A stretch of 61,790 bases of DNA from Pseudomonas sp. BN417 (GCF_029871205.1 NZ_SSOJ01000107.1:1-61790); one strand, 5' to 3'. Positions 45,486 to 55,983 are shown, numbered from the stretch's first letter. Numbers and translations are program-made. The notes: generated by a model not told the origin, from the sequence alone.

Positions 45486-46115
45486 TCAGGCTTTGACCGC
45501 CAACCCGTACTCCGCGCTGGCATCCTGCAGCCAGAGCCAGATGTAATCGGCGAAGCTGCGGCGCACCAGCAGTTCGAAGGTGTCTTCGCCGGTGTGGCGG
45601 ATCACCAGCTGGGACTTGGCGAAGTTGGTGCCCACCGCCTTGCCGACCGGGAAGTTGCTCGGGTGCACGTCATAGGACGTGGACTTCATCAGCACCTCGC
45701 GGACCTTCGGCCCGGTCAGTTCGACAAGGGTCTGGCCGCCACTGACGTTGACCACGGAGATGAACTGCCCGTCCAGCGCCTTGCGCAGGCGCTGCTCGAT
45801 CTCGAACTCCTGGCCGCTCGGCACGATCAGCAGCCACTCGTCCGGACCCAGCCACTGCAGCGAAGTGTCGCCATTGGCCACCAGGGTCAGGGCCACTGGC
45901 AGCTCCAGGCCGAGGGCGCTGTGCACGCCGCCGGCGAAAGCCGGGTTCTTGGCGTCGCCACGGATCACCAGGTGGCCGAGGAGCTTCTTCTCGCGCAGGG
46001 TGACCCCTGCGCTGCTCTTGCCCTTGCGCGCCAGCTCGTCGAGGCCGGCGTGGAACAGCGGCGATTCGGCGTGGGCGGAGTCGGGGCGCTGCTTGTAGAC
46101 GTTCACGTTAGACAT
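45486..46115 (-). CDS. soxG: Sarcosine oxidase gamma subunit SoxG
   Basis: 209 residues from the ATG at 46115 (MSNVNVYKQRPDSAHAES), whose ATGTCTAA overlaps the soxA stop by 8 nt. Gcv-T-like fold with LGPDEWLLIVPSGQEFEIE and SSYDVHP-type segments of the SoxG family. Gamma subunit of the heterotetramer, without its own cofactor. The longer frame to 46139 is not needed. Confidence 0.95.
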   Translation of the reverse strand: MSNVNVYKQRPDSAHAESPLFHAGLDELARKGKSSAGVTLREKKLLGHLVIRGDAKNPAFAGGVHSALGLELPVALTLVANGDTSLQWLGPDEWLLIVPSGQEFEIEQRLRKALDGQFISVVNVSGGQTLVELTGPKVREVLMKSTSYDVHPSNFPVGKAVGTNFAKSQLVIRHTGEDTFELLVRRSFADYIWLWLQDASAEYGLAVKA

Positions 46116-49100
46116 TCTGGCGGTCCCCTTTCGGGTCATAGAACACAGAGCTGCAGATTTCGGCTTCGATCACGCTGCCATCGGCGAGCGGCGCGAAGAC
46201 GCGCTCGCCCATGCGCTTGAGGCCGCCCTTGACCACGGCCATGGCGAAGGAATAGCCCAGGCTCGCGCTCATGTAGCTGGAGGTGACGTGGCCGACCATC
46301 TTCATCGGGATGGACTGTTTCGGATCGAACACCAGCTGGGCACCTTCCGGCAGCACCTGGTTCGGGTCGATGGGCTTGAGGCCCACCAGCTGCTTGCGGT
46401 CTTCGCGTTGGCAGTCCTCGCGGTTCATGCCGCGCCAGCCGATCCAGGAGAAGGCCTTGCTGCGGCCGACGCACCAGCCCATGTTCAGGTCGTCCGGGGT
46501 CACCGAGCCGTCGGTGTCCTGACCGACGATGATGAAGCCCTTCTCGGCCCGCAGTACGTGCATGGTCTCGGTGCCGTAGGGGGTCAGGTTGTACTTCTTG
46601 CCGGCCTCGACGATCTTCTCCCACACGCCCAGGGCGTAGTCGGCCTGCACGTTCACTTCGTACGACAGCTCACCGGTGAAGGAGATGCGGAACACCCGCG
46701 CCGGCACGCCGCCCACCTGGCCTTCCTTCCAGCTCATGAAGGGGAACGCGTCCTTGTCCAGGTCGATATCGGTGACCTCGGCCAGCAGCTTGCGGCTGTT
46801 GGGGCCGGACAGGGTCATGGTGGCCCAGTGGTCGGTGACCGAGGTGAAATACACCTTCAGCTCCGGCCATTCGGTCTGGTGGTAGATCTCCAGCCACTCC
46901 ATCACGCGGGCGGCGCCGCCGGTGGTGGTGGTCATGACGAAATGGTTCTCGCCGATGCAGGCGGTCACGCCGTCGTCGAAGACCATGCCGTCTTCCTTGC
47001 ACATCAGGCCGTAGCGGGCCTTGCCCACATCCAGCTTGGTCCAGGCGTTGGTGTAGACGCGGTTGAGGAACTCGCGGGCGTCCGGACCCTGGATATCGAT
47101 CTTGCCCAGGGTGGAGGCATCGAGGATGCCTACGCTGTCACGCACGGCCTTGCATTCGCGGGCCACGGCGGCATGCAGGTCTTCGCCGCGCTTGGGGAAG
47201 TACCAGGGGCGCTTCCACTGGCCGACGTCCTCGAACTCCGCGCCCTGCTCCAGGTGCCAGCGGTGCATGGCGGTGTAGCGCTTGGGCTCGAACAGGTTGC
47301 CGCAGTGACGGCCCGCCACGGCGCCGAAGGTCACCGGGGTGTAGTTCGGGCGGAACATGGTGGTGCCCATTTCGGCGACGCTGATGCCCATCGAACGGGC
47401 GGCGATGGCCAGGCCGTTGATGTTGCCCAGCTTGCCCTGGTCGGTGCCGAAGCCCAGCGCGGTATAGCGCTTGACGTGCTCGACCGATTCGAAGCCCTCG
47501 CGGGTGGCCAGTTCGATACCGGCAGAGGTGACGTCGTTCTGCAGGTCGACGAACTGCTTGGGTGCGCGGGAGGTGGATTTGTCGTGGGGCACCTGGAACA
47601 GCGCCACGGTCGCTTCTTCCTTGCGCTTCTCGGCCTTCGGCAGGGTGCCTTCGACGGCCTTGAAGCCGGCTTCGGAGGCGGACTTGGCGCCGGCCTCGTA
47701 ACCGTCGGCCAGGGCATCGCCGAGGCCGAACACGCCATTCACGGCACCGGCGCAATGGCGCTTCTGGAAGCCCTCGCCGGGCACGAAGGCGAGGATGTCC
47801 TCGCGCCAGATCGGCTTGCCGCCCAGGTGGGAAGCCAGGTGCACCACCGGGCTGTAGCCGCCGGAGCTGACGATCAGGTCGCAATCGACCACTTCGCCCG
47901 GGCTGGTGACCTTGTGGCTCTTCAGGTCGATGGCACAGATGCGTGCACCGCTGACGCGCTTGCTGCCACGGGCCTCGACCACGGCGCTGCCGGTGAGGAT
48001 GCGCACACCACGGGCGCGGGCTTCTTCCACCCAGGCGCCGCGCGGGTTGCTGCGGGCATCGGCCACGGCCACCACCTGCTGACCGGCATCCAGCCAGTCC
48101 AGCACCACGCGGTAGGCGTAGTCGTTGTTGGTGGACAGCACCAGCTGGCGGCCCGGGGCCACGCCATAGCGGCGCACGTAGGTGGAGACGGCGCCGGCGA
48201 GCATGTTGCCCGGCACGTCGTTGTTCGAGTACACCAGCGGACGCTCGTGGGCGCCGGCCGCCAGCACCACGCGCTTGGCGCGGACGCGGTGCACGCGGTG
48301 ACGGGCCTGGCCACGGGGGGCGACCTCACCGAGGTGGTCGGTCAGGCGCTGGTGGATGGTGAGGAAGTTGTGGTCGTGATAGCCGTTCACCGTGGCGCGC
48401 GGCAGCAGGGTCACTTCCGGCATTTTCTCCAGCTCGGCGATGGCCTTGGCCACCCACTCGGCGGCAGGCTTGCCATCCAGGGTCTCGCGGGTATCGAGCA
48501 GGCTGCCGCCGAACTCTTCCTGTTCATCGGCGAGGATCACGCGGGCACCGCTGCGGCCGGCGGCCAGGGCGGCGGCGAGGCCGGCCGGGCCGGCACCGAC
48601 CACCAGCACGTCGCAGTGCTGGTTCAGGTGATCGTAGATGTCCGGGTCGACTTCCAGGGGCGAGCGACCGAGGCCGGCAGCCTTGCGGATGTACTTCTCG
48701 TAGGTCAGCCAGAGGTTCTGCGGGTACATGAAGGTCTTGTAGTAGAACCCGGGCGGCATCATCTTGCCGCCGACCTTGCCGAGGATACCCATGACATCGT
48801 TGTTCACGCTCGGCCAGCCGTTGGTGCTGTTGGCCACCAAGCCTGCATACAGGGCCTGCTGGGTGGCGCGCACGTTGGGCACCTGGGCGTTCTCGGTGGA
48901 ACCGAGTTGCAGCACGGCGTTGGGCTCTTCAGCACCGGCAGCGACGATGCCGCGCGGGCGGGAGTACTTGAAGCTGCGGCCGACGATATCGACGCCGTTG
49001 GCCAGCAGGGCGGCGGCCAGGCTGTCGCCGGCGAAGCCCTGGTAGTTCTCGCCATTGAAGGTGAAGGTCAGCGGCTGGCTGCGATCGACGCGGCCGCCCT

Positions 49101-49125
49101 TGGGAAGACGGTTGACCTGGCTCAT
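46108..49125 (-). CDS. soxA: Sarcosine oxidase alpha subunit SoxA
   Basis: 1005 residues. N-terminal ferredoxin-like domain (1-100, FTFNGENYQGFAGDSLAAAL), NAD+-binding Rossmann motif VVGAGPAGLAA (175-185), and a C-terminal aminomethyltransferase (GcvT) domain from about 590 that hands the methyl carbon to THF. With SoxB, SoxD and SoxG it oxidises sarcosine to glycine, 5,10-methylene-THF and H2O2. It overlaps soxD and soxG (4 and 8 nt). Confidence 0.98.
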   Translation of the reverse strand: MSQVNRLPKGGRVDRSQPLTFTFNGENYQGFAGDSLAAALLANGVDIVGRSFKYSRPRGIVAAGAEEPNAVLQLGSTENAQVPNVRATQQALYAGLVANSTNGWPSVNNDVMGILGKVGGKMMPPGFYYKTFMYPQNLWLTYEKYIRKAAGLGRSPLEVDPDIYDHLNQHCDVLVVGAGPAGLAAALAAGRSGARVILADEQEEFGGSLLDTRETLDGKPAAEWVAKAIAELEKMPEVTLLPRATVNGYHDHNFLTIHQRLTDHLGEVAPRGQARHRVHRVRAKRVVLAAGAHERPLVYSNNDVPGNMLAGAVSTYVRRYGVAPGRQLVLSTNNDYAYRVVLDWLDAGQQVVAVADARSNPRGAWVEEARARGVRILTGSAVVEARGSKRVSGARICAIDLKSHKVTSPGEVVDCDLIVSSGGYSPVVHLASHLGGKPIWREDILAFVPGEGFQKRHCAGAVNGVFGLGDALADGYEAGAKSASEAGFKAVEGTLPKAEKRKEEATVALFQVPHDKSTSRAPKQFVDLQNDVTSAGIELATREGFESVEHVKRYTALGFGTDQGKLGNINGLAIAARSMGISVAEMGTTMFRPNYTPVTFGAVAGRHCGNLFEPKRYTAMHRWHLEQGAEFEDVGQWKRPWYFPKRGEDLHAAVARECKAVRDSVGILDASTLGKIDIQGPDAREFLNRVYTNAWTKLDVGKARYGLMCKEDGMVFDDGVTACIGENHFVMTTTTGGAARVMEWLEIYHQTEWPELKVYFTSVTDHWATMTLSGPNSRKLLAEVTDIDLDKDAFPFMSWKEGQVGGVPARVFRISFTGELSYEVNVQADYALGVWEKIVEAGKKYNLTPYGTETMHVLRAEKGFIIVGQDTDGSVTPDDLNMGWCVGRSKAFSWIGWRGMNREDCQREDRKQLVGLKPIDPNQVLPEGAQLVFDPKQSIPMKMVGHVTSSYMSASLGYSFAMAVVKGGLKRMGERVFAPLADGSVIEAEICSSVFYDPKGDRQNV

Positions 49126-49448
49126 GCCGTTACTCCTGCGGTCGCGGCTTTCTTCTCGCCGACGTTGGCCTCGGTGACAGTGGGCTTCTCACCGATCTTG
49201 TAGGTTTCGAGGATCTCGTAGCTCACGGTATGGCGCGTGGCGTTGAAGTACTTGCGGCAGCCGGCGGAGTGCACCCACAGCTCGTGGTGGATGCCGCGCG
49301 GGTTGTCGCGGAAGAAGATGTAGTCGCCCCACTCCTCGTCGGTGCAGGCGTTGGGGTCCAGCGGGCGCGGGATGTGCGCCTGGCCCTTGGCGTGGAATTC
49401 CTCTTCGGAGCGCAGCTCCCCGCAGTAGGGGCAGAAAATGTGCAGCAT
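49122..49448 (-). CDS. soxD: Sarcosine oxidase delta subunit SoxD
   Basis: 108 residues. Zinc-binding CPYCGE near the N-terminus with a further Cys in VHSAGCRKYF and His residues. Delta subunit of the SoxBDAG complex. Its TGA overlaps the soxA ATG (ATGA). It follows soxB across 132 nt filled by a family D repeat. Confidence 0.96.
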   Translation of the reverse strand: MLHIFCPYCGELRSEEEFHAKGQAHIPRPLDPNACTDEEWGDYIFFRDNPRGIHHELWVHSAGCRKYFNATRHTVSYEILETYKIGEKPTVTEANVGEKKAATAGVTA

Positions 49449-49477
49449 GGTGGTGGTCTCCGGTGAATCTCTTTATC

Positions 49478-49574
49478 TCCCCTCTCCCTCTGGGAGAGGG
49501 GCCGGGGGTGAGGGATGTCGGCCTTGGCGCGGTGGCCGGTCCCCTCACCCCAGCCCTCTCCCCAAGGAGAGGGA
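49478..49574. repeat. Family D element between soxB and soxD
   Basis: CCCTCTCCCTCTGGGAGAGG...GGGTGAGGG on the left and CCCTCACCCCAGCCCTCTCC plus AAGGAGAGGG on the right: the canonical two-arm form of this repeat. It interrupts an otherwise compact operon, and would form a large RNA hairpin between the subunit genes. Confidence 0.85.
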
Positions 49575-49580
49575 GCTTGA

Positions 49581-50831
49581 TCAGTGCGCTACCGCAGCAG
49601 CCCCGTGCTCGTCGATCAGTGCGCCGGTATGGAAACGGTCGATGGAGAAGGGCTTGGCCAGCGGGTGCATCTCGCCACGCGCCAGGCTCGCCGCGAAGAC
49701 GTGGCCCGAACCCGGGGTGGCCTTGAAGCCGCCGGTGCCCCAGCCGCAGTTGAAGAAGAGGTTCTTCACCGGGGTCTTGGAGATGATCGGGCAGGCGTCC
49801 GGGGTGGTATCCACGATGCCGCCCCACTGACGGTTCATGCGCACACGGGAGAGGATCGGGAACATCTCCACGATGGCCTGCAGGGTGTGTTCGATGGTCC
49901 CGTAGGAGCCGCGCTGGCCGTAGCCGTTGTAGCCGTCGATGCCGGCGCCGATGACCAGGTCGCCCTTGTCGGACTGGCTGATGTAGCCATGCACGGCGTT
50001 GGACATGATCACGCTGTGGATGATCGGCTTGATCGGCTCGGACACCAGAGCCTGCAGCGGGTGGGATTCCAGCGGCAGGCGGAAGCCGGCCTGCTTGGCC
50101 ATGTGCCCGGAGTTACCGGCGGTGACCACGCCGACGCGCTTGGCGCCGATGAAGCCGCGGTTGGTTTCGACGCCTATCACCGCGCCGTCCTGCTTGCGGA
50201 AGCCGAGCACTTCGGTGTTCTGCAACAGGTCCACACCCAGGGCATCGGCGGCACGGGCGTAGCCCCAGGCCACGGCATCGTGACGGGCCACGCCGCCACG
50301 GCGCTGTACGGTGGAACCCATGATCGGATAGCGAGTGTTCTTGCTGCAGTCGAGGAAGGGAATCTCCTCGGCCACCTGCTTGGCGTCCAGCAGTTCGCCG
50401 TCCACGCCGTTCAGGCGGTTGGCGTTGACCCGGCGGGCCGAGTCACGCATGTCCTGCAGGGTGTGGCAGAGGTTGTAGACGCCACGCTGGGAGAACATCA
50501 CGTTGTAGTTCAGGTCCTGGGACAGGCCTTCCCACAGTTTCATCGCGTGCTCGTACAGCTGCGCCGCCTCGTCCCAGAGGTAGTTGGAGCGGACGATGGT
50601 GGTGTTGCGCGCGGTGTTGCCGCCGCCCAGCCAGCCCTTCTCCACCACCGCGACGTTCTTCACGCCGAATTCCTTGGCCAGGTAGTAGGCGGTGGCCAGG
50701 CCGTGGCCGCCACCACCGACGATGATCACGTCATAAACCGGCTTCGGCGTCGGGTTGCGCCACATGCGTTGCCAGTTTTCGTGGTGGCTCAGGGAGTGCT
50801 TGAACAGACCGAAGCCGGAATAACGTTGCAT
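49581..50831 (-). CDS. soxB: Sarcosine oxidase beta subunit SoxB
   Basis: 416 residues, DAO-type flavoprotein. FAD Rossmann motif [20 protein letters not shown] (35-54). The covalent FMN His of this family is expected in ARHDAVAW, H184 here. It oxidises sarcosine to an imine at this subunit. Preceded by glyA on the same strand with a 15-nt gap. Confidence 0.97.
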   Translation of the reverse strand: MQRYSGFGLFKHSLSHHENWQRMWRNPTPKPVYDVIIVGGGGHGLATAYYLAKEFGVKNVAVVEKGWLGGGNTARNTTIVRSNYLWDEAAQLYEHAMKLWEGLSQDLNYNVMFSQRGVYNLCHTLQDMRDSARRVNANRLNGVDGELLDAKQVAEEIPFLDCSKNTRYPIMGSTVQRRGGVARHDAVAWGYARAADALGVDLLQNTEVLGFRKQDGAVIGVETNRGFIGAKRVGVVTAGNSGHMAKQAGFRLPLESHPLQALVSEPIKPIIHSVIMSNAVHGYISQSDKGDLVIGAGIDGYNGYGQRGSYGTIEHTLQAIVEMFPILSRVRMNRQWGGIVDTTPDACPIISKTPVKNLFFNCGWGTGGFKATPGSGHVFAASLARGEMHPLAKPFSIDRFHTGALIDEHGAAAVAH

Positions 50832-50846
50832 GCTCAGACTCCTGGA

Positions 50847-52100
<1,254 letters not shown>

Positions 52101-52283
52101 CGATGATCTCCTGCGACAACCCGCTGTCGTCTCTGTTGTTTTGGGGGCCCTTTGCCGGCCGGTCGAGTCCGGTCGGTTCCAGCCTGTTGCGGCCGATTGT
52201 GCGAAATAGCCCGACACCCCGTTTGCCTGTTTGCGACGTGTAAATGCCCAAACTGACCTGGGCGGATGGCTAATTCTTCCCAA

Positions 52284-52352
52284 TGGCCGACAGCACTCCC
52301 TCCAGCGGTGGCCGGATACCGCCCAAAACGGCCAGGGAATGCGGATTGGCCG
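52284..52352. promoter_or_regulatory. Array of TGGCCG half-sites in the glyA-gbdR divergent region
   Basis: Four copies: TGGCCG at 52284 and 52309, CGGCCA at 52329, TGGCCG at 52347. The last two form an inverted repeat with a 12-nt spacer; the first two are 25 nt apart. Candidate binding sites for GbdR or another AraC regulator, between divergent promoters. No gene lies in 52101-52513; the rest of the 413-nt region shows nothing else clear. Confidence 0.45.
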
Positions 52353-52513
52353 CCGCCGATGGCGCTGATCGGCATGCCGAATGGGTGTAAGCTGAACCCC
52401 GGCGCCGGCCCCTGGCCGCGCTGAAAACAATAAGAAGACAGAGCTGCACTTCGACTTCTGCCTCACCGGCCTATACCCAAAAACGACAGTCGATGCAGTG
52501 GAGGAAGAACCCA

Positions 52514-53533
52514 ATGGCTGTTGCGAACCTTGCGGCGCCGCCCGTAGACGAAATCCAGGGCCAATCCCGGCCCGCCGGGGTCAAGACCTTCGGCTTCCTG
52601 CTGATCCCCAACTTCACCACCATCGGCTTCGCCTCGGCCATCGAGACCCTGCGCATGGCCAACCTGGCCGCCAAGCGCACCCTCTTCCGCACCCTGCTGA
52701 TCGCCGCCGACCATGAGCCGGTACAGGCCAGCAACGGCATGCGCGTGGTGCCCGACCATTCCCTCGACGACGCGCCGGCGCTGGATGCCCTGTTCGTGGT
52801 CGGCTCCAACCCCATTCCGGCGCGCTATGACCGACGCCTGCTGCACTGGGTGCGCAAGCTCGCCCAACACGACGTGGCGCTGGGCGGCATCTGCACCGGC
52901 AGCCACCTGCTGGCCAGCGCCGAGCTGCTCAAGGGTTATCGCTGCACCGTGCACTGGGAAGACATCGAGCAGGTGAAGGACAAGTTCCCCGGCATCGTCA
53001 TCTCCAACCAGCTGTTCGAGCTGGACCGCGACCGTTACACCTGCTCCGGCGGCACGGCGTCCATGGACATGACCCTGCAGCTGATCGCCCGCGAACCGGG
53101 CGGCGTGGAAATCGCCACCCGCGCCGCCGAGCTGCTGCTCTGCGACCGCATGCGCGGCGCCCGCGAACAGCAGCGCGTGCCCTTGCGGCAGAAGCTCGGC
53201 CACGCCCAGCCGAAGCTGAGCCAGATCGTCGCGATCATGGAAGCCAACCTGGAAGAACCCCTGGAACTGGAAGAACTGGCGCAGCTCAACGAAGTGTCGG
53301 TGCGCCAGCTGGAGCGGCTGTTCCACAAGTACCTGGAGCGCACGCCCAGCCAGTACTACCTGGAACTGCGCCTGAACCGCGCCCGCGACCTGCTGCTGCG
53401 CAGCGAATCCCAGGTCCGCGACATCGCCCTGGCCTGCGGCTTCGCCTCCCCGGCGCACTTCTCCAAGTGCTACAGCCGCTTCTTCGGCCACTCCCCGCGC
53501 GGGGAGCGCAAGCAAAGTCCGTTGCACGTCTGA
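52514..53533 (+). CDS. gbdR: GbdR-type activator of glycine betaine/sarcosine catabolism
   Basis: 339 residues from the ATG at 52514 ([17 protein letters not shown]), with GGAGGAAG upstream; an ATG at 52493 is a poorer choice. N-terminal DJ-1/PfpI-like GATase1 domain (about 25-190; [20 protein letters not shown]), C-terminal AraC HTH pair ([39 protein letters not shown]). GbdR senses glycine betaine and dimethylglycine in P. aeruginosa and activates gbcA, dgc and sox genes. Divergent from glyA-sox, which is the expected layout. Confidence 0.9.
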   Translation: MAVANLAAPPVDEIQGQSRPAGVKTFGFLLIPNFTTIGFASAIETLRMANLAAKRTLFRTLLIAADHEPVQASNGMRVVPDHSLDDAPALDALFVVGSNPIPARYDRRLLHWVRKLAQHDVALGGICTGSHLLASAELLKGYRCTVHWEDIEQVKDKFPGIVISNQLFELDRDRYTCSGGTASMDMTLQLIAREPGGVEIATRAAELLLCDRMRGAREQQRVPLRQKLGHAQPKLSQIVAIMEANLEEPLELEELAQLNEVSVRQLERLFHKYLERTPSQYYLELRLNRARDLLLRSESQVRDIALACGFASPAHFSKCYSRFFGHSPRGERKQSPLHV

Positions 53534-53554
53534 GCAGTGGGGACGTTCTTTTCC

Positions 53555-53652
53555 TGTAGGGGCGAATTCATTCGCCAAGGGCAGCGCAGCTGCCCCCCTC
53601 AAGCCCGCAAGGCAGACCTGCGGCCTGCTTGGCGAATGAATTCGCCCCTACA
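53555..53652. repeat. Family B ~98-bp palindrome, copy 5
   Basis: Arms TGTAGGGGCGAATTCATTCG / GCGAATGAATTCGCCCCTAC, middle with GCAGCGCAGCTGCC and GACCTGCGGCCTGCTTGG. It lies 21 nt after the gbdR stop. With the next repeat it fills most of the gene-free 53534-53850 stretch. Confidence 0.92.
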
Positions 53653-53704
53653 AGTGAATGCCGCCCCGATCAGCAACTCGTAGCCCGACGCGACGGCGCT
53701 CCCT

Positions 53705-53788
53705 GTAGGGTGGACAGCGCTCTTCTGTCCACCAGACGGTATTTCCCTTGGCGCTGAAGGTGGATGAAAAGAGCGTCATCCACCCTAC
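53705..53788. repeat. Family C GTAGGGTGG double hairpin, copy 3
   Basis: Outer arms GTAGGGTGGACAGCGCTCTT and AAGAGCGTCATCCACCCTAC. Inner hairpins GTGGACAG/CTGTCCAC and GGTGGATG/CATCCACC. Next to family B copy 5, before the antitoxin gene end. Confidence 0.8.
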
Positions 53789-53850
53789 GGTTGCGTATGC
53801 GCGATGGCCCGTAGGTTGGGCCCCTGATCCAAGCAATTGCGCAGGTACTC

Positions 53851-54174
53851 TCAATCCGCATTCAAGTCGCGGAGACCTTCCAGTTTCACGGGGGGACGAC
53901 CGGGGAGCCTTGCCACCAGTTCCAGCGTTCCGCCCATGGCCTCAACGTAATTGCGCAGCGTAGAAATAAGCATGTCAGAACGCTTTTCCACCTTGGAAAC
54001 ATTGGCCTGCTTCATGTCCAGAAGATCAGCCATTGCCTCTTGAGTGAGGTTCAGCTCCTTGCGCAGTGCTTGGAGGGTCATGTGTTCCTCAATAAGCTCC
54101 TGACCGCGCTGCTCGATTTTTTTTCGGCGCGCAGTCGGGAGAGCTTCCATAACCTGGTCGAGTGACTTAGCCAT
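53851..54174 (-). CDS. higA: HigA-like XRE antitoxin
   Basis: 107 residues. Helix-turn-helix LTQEAMADLLDMKQANVSKV (45-64) of the XRE/Cro fold, with a basic N-terminus. Antitoxin partner of the upstream RelE-type toxin; toxin gene first, 8-nt overlap, the HigBA order. Lower GC and more Lys-rich than neighbouring genes, suggesting acquisition. Confidence 0.85.
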   Translation of the reverse strand: MAKSLDQVMEALPTARRKKIEQRGQELIEEHMTLQALRKELNLTQEAMADLLDMKQANVSKVEKRSDMLISTLRNYVEAMGGTLELVARLPGRPPVKLEGLRDLNAD

Positions 54175-54535
54175 TGCCTTCCCCCTGCTTCAAAGAGGCC
54201 AGATGCCGGTCAAAACGAGCATCTGCGCTCTTGATCAAAACCTTATAAAACCGCTTTTCGCTAGTGCCGGACTTATCGCCACCTATCAGCAGAATCGCCT
54301 TCCTGTCCGGGTCAAACGCGAAGGCTACGCGCCAAACTCCATCATCAGCTTTGAAGCGCAGCTCTTTCATATTGAAATGTTTCGAGCCATTGAGCGTGTC
54401 CACATGAGGGCGACCCAACTCCGGGCCGAAGCGCTCCAACACCTTGAGCTGTGCCAGCAGCTCATCCTGAACTGCTTCCGTCATGGCCTCGAATTCAGAG
54501 GCAAAATCATCACAGAACTCGATGCGCCACTTCAT
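54167..54535 (-). CDS. higB: RelE/HigB-family toxin
   Basis: 122 residues. RelE/ParE-like fold of the phage Gp49-like (HigB2) group: AFRPELGRPHVDTLNGSKHF-type core is seen as FGPELGRPHVDTLNGSKH, then MKELRF and VWRVAFAFDPDRKAILLIGG. Expected to be a ribosome-dependent mRNA endonuclease neutralised by the downstream XRE protein. It starts from an ATG at 54535 after an operator region with TATTCC repeats. Confidence 0.85.
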   Translation of the reverse strand: MKWRIEFCDDFASEFEAMTEAVQDELLAQLKVLERFGPELGRPHVDTLNGSKHFNMKELRFKADDGVWRVAFAFDPDRKAILLIGGDKSGTSEKRFYKVLIKSADARFDRHLASLKQGEGNG

Positions 54536-54541
54536 GCTAAA

Positions 54542-54575
54542 TATTCCTTTAGAGAACTATTCCGTCAAGGGAATA
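54542..54575. promoter_or_regulatory. TATTCC repeat operator of the toxin-antitoxin genes
   Basis: TATTCC at 54542 and an inverted pair TATTCC-gtcaag-GGAATA at 54558-54575, directly upstream of the toxin ATG at 54535. Typical position for autorepression by the antitoxin or complex. Confidence 0.5.
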
Positions 54576-54642
54576 ATTGGCCGTGCATCCGTGGATAATG
54601 GCTACCCCAACGTCGTGGCATCTCAACGGGCTCGGGTCGGGC

Positions 54643-55725
54643 TCACTCGAATTCGAACTTCAGCGTCACCTGGCTCTTGAACTCGCCGGGGTCCACGTAT
54701 TTTTCCGCCTTGATGGGATAGGCCTCCAGTTCGAACTGGGTCTTCTGCTCCACCTGGTTGAAGTCGAGGGGGATGAGGTTCTCTGGTTTCGGGTTGGCGA
54801 ATTCGCGCAGGGGCGGGACGATGCGGCCGCTGTTCTTCAGGATGATGGCCAGGTCGCTGCGGTCGTTCACCGCCAGGGCATTGGTCTGCACGCCGTGGGG
54901 GTTGCCTTCCAGGACCAGGTTGATGGCGACCATCTCGGAGATGTTCTTGCACTGGATATTGAAGGTCCGGGAGACCGTGCGTTGCGGCGTTTCGCCCGGC
55001 TCGGCCAGCTCCCAGGGGTTGAGGTTGCCGAAGTCGATGGTGGTGACCTGCCCGGGAGCGAGTTCGCAGCTTTGGGGGACGGCGACGGTGCCGCTCATCC
55101 AGACGTCGGCCAGCGGCGTGGCACCGCTGGGGCTCGTACCTTCGACGGTACCCCGAAGCTCCAGCAGCTTGGTCTTGGGAATGACCGATTCGCCGATGAA
55201 GGGCTTGTCGATCATCAGGTGCAGGCGGCCTTTCTTTCCGGTATCGAAGGTGACGTTCATCACCCCGCTCGAAGAACAGGAAAATCCTGTGCCCGATGAG
55301 GTCCCCTCATTGCTGACCGATGAGAAGGGGATAGGGACGTATTTGGTCACCTTGCCGTCGATCAACACCTCGCCCGCCACCTGGATATTGCGATTGACCT
55401 TGTAGAACTGCATATCCACCCCATTGACCGCTGCTGTATAGCCTTTGGCAAGGTCGCTCTTGGCGGTGTAGAAGATCTCGGGGATGGTGCTATTCGGTTT
55501 GCTGCATTTACAGCTTCCTTTGTAATACTGGCCCAGGTCCCAGGTATGGGCGTTGGGCATCAGCATCTGTGGCCTGTTCTCTTCTGGCGAATAAAAGGTT
55601 TGGTTGAACGCAAAGTTGAACGAGTGCGTGCCGTTATCGGGGCTGCATTGCCCACCGAAGGCAGAGCCGGGAATGGCGAGAACGAGCACGGCAAGGCCGC
55701 GCAGGAGTGGGGAATGGTCCTTCAT
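54643..55725 (-). CDS. Orphan fimbrial tip adhesin
   Basis: 360 residues. Signal peptide MKDHSPLLRGLAVLVLAIPG, probable cut near residues 22-24 before QCSPDNG. An N-terminal receptor-type domain (to about 200) is rich in Gly/Ser with CKCSKP; a C-terminal pilin domain opens VPQSCELAPGQ and ends in alternating hydrophobics (SQVTLKFEFE), as needed for donor-strand exchange. It looks like a type 1/CupB6 class adhesin, but no usher, chaperone or major pilin gene is adjacent, so it depends on genes elsewhere or is a remnant. Confidence 0.7.
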   Translation of the reverse strand: MKDHSPLLRGLAVLVLAIPGSAFGGQCSPDNGTHSFNFAFNQTFYSPEENRPQMLMPNAHTWDLGQYYKGSCKCSKPNSTIPEIFYTAKSDLAKGYTAAVNGVDMQFYKVNRNIQVAGEVLIDGKVTKYVPIPFSSVSNEGTSSGTGFSCSSSGVMNVTFDTGKKGRLHLMIDKPFIGESVIPKTKLLELRGTVEGTSPSGATPLADVWMSGTVAVPQSCELAPGQVTTIDFGNLNPWELAEPGETPQRTVSRTFNIQCKNISEMVAINLVLEGNPHGVQTNALAVNDRSDLAIILKNSGRIVPPLREFANPKPENLIPLDFNQVEQKTQFELEAYPIKAEKYVDPGEFKSQVTLKFEFE

Positions 55726-55894
55726 GTTGAGCTCCGGAGCATCGAGAGACGGATAACCTACCGGTGCGCTCTCGGGCTCTGGAGGGGTGAGGGAAAATCA
55801 GGAAATGGCCAGCATCGGAGCGGAATGAGGCTTACAGCCAGTGTTTCGCCGGTGTAGGCCAGTGGCGGCGAGGCGGTAGTTCCGTAGCCCGAAA

Positions 55895-55936
55895 GGCAGG
55901 CCTGCGGCCTGCATAGCGAATGAATTCGCCCCCACA
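55895..55936. repeat. Family B half palindrome (right arm only)
   Basis: GGCAGGCCTGCGGCCTGCAT then GCGAATGAATTCGCCCCCAC. The left arm is missing; its place is taken by unrelated sequence at 55860-55894. The rest of 55726-56068 holds the terminator below and no gene. Confidence 0.85.
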
Positions 55937-55940
55937 AAAA

Positions 55941-55983
55941 AGCGGAACGCCGCCCTCCTTTCGGGGGGCGGCGTTCCACTTTC
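55941..55983 (-). terminator. Rho-independent terminator after the MFS carrier gene
   Basis: Minus strand: GGAACGCCGCCCCCC loop GGGCGGCGTTCC then GCTTTTTTG. A 12-bp stem. It abuts the family B half copy. Confidence 0.9.

Noticed and set aside
46288-49203. A 971-codon open frame on the plus strand opposite soxA.
   Set aside because: Antisense open frames of this size are common in GC-rich genes. It is His/Ala/Gly/Val-rich, has no domain, no ribosome site, and exactly covers soxA. Similar antisense frames lie opposite the acyl-CoA dehydrogenases (48-1853, 3979-5814), glcB and the DUF294 gene.
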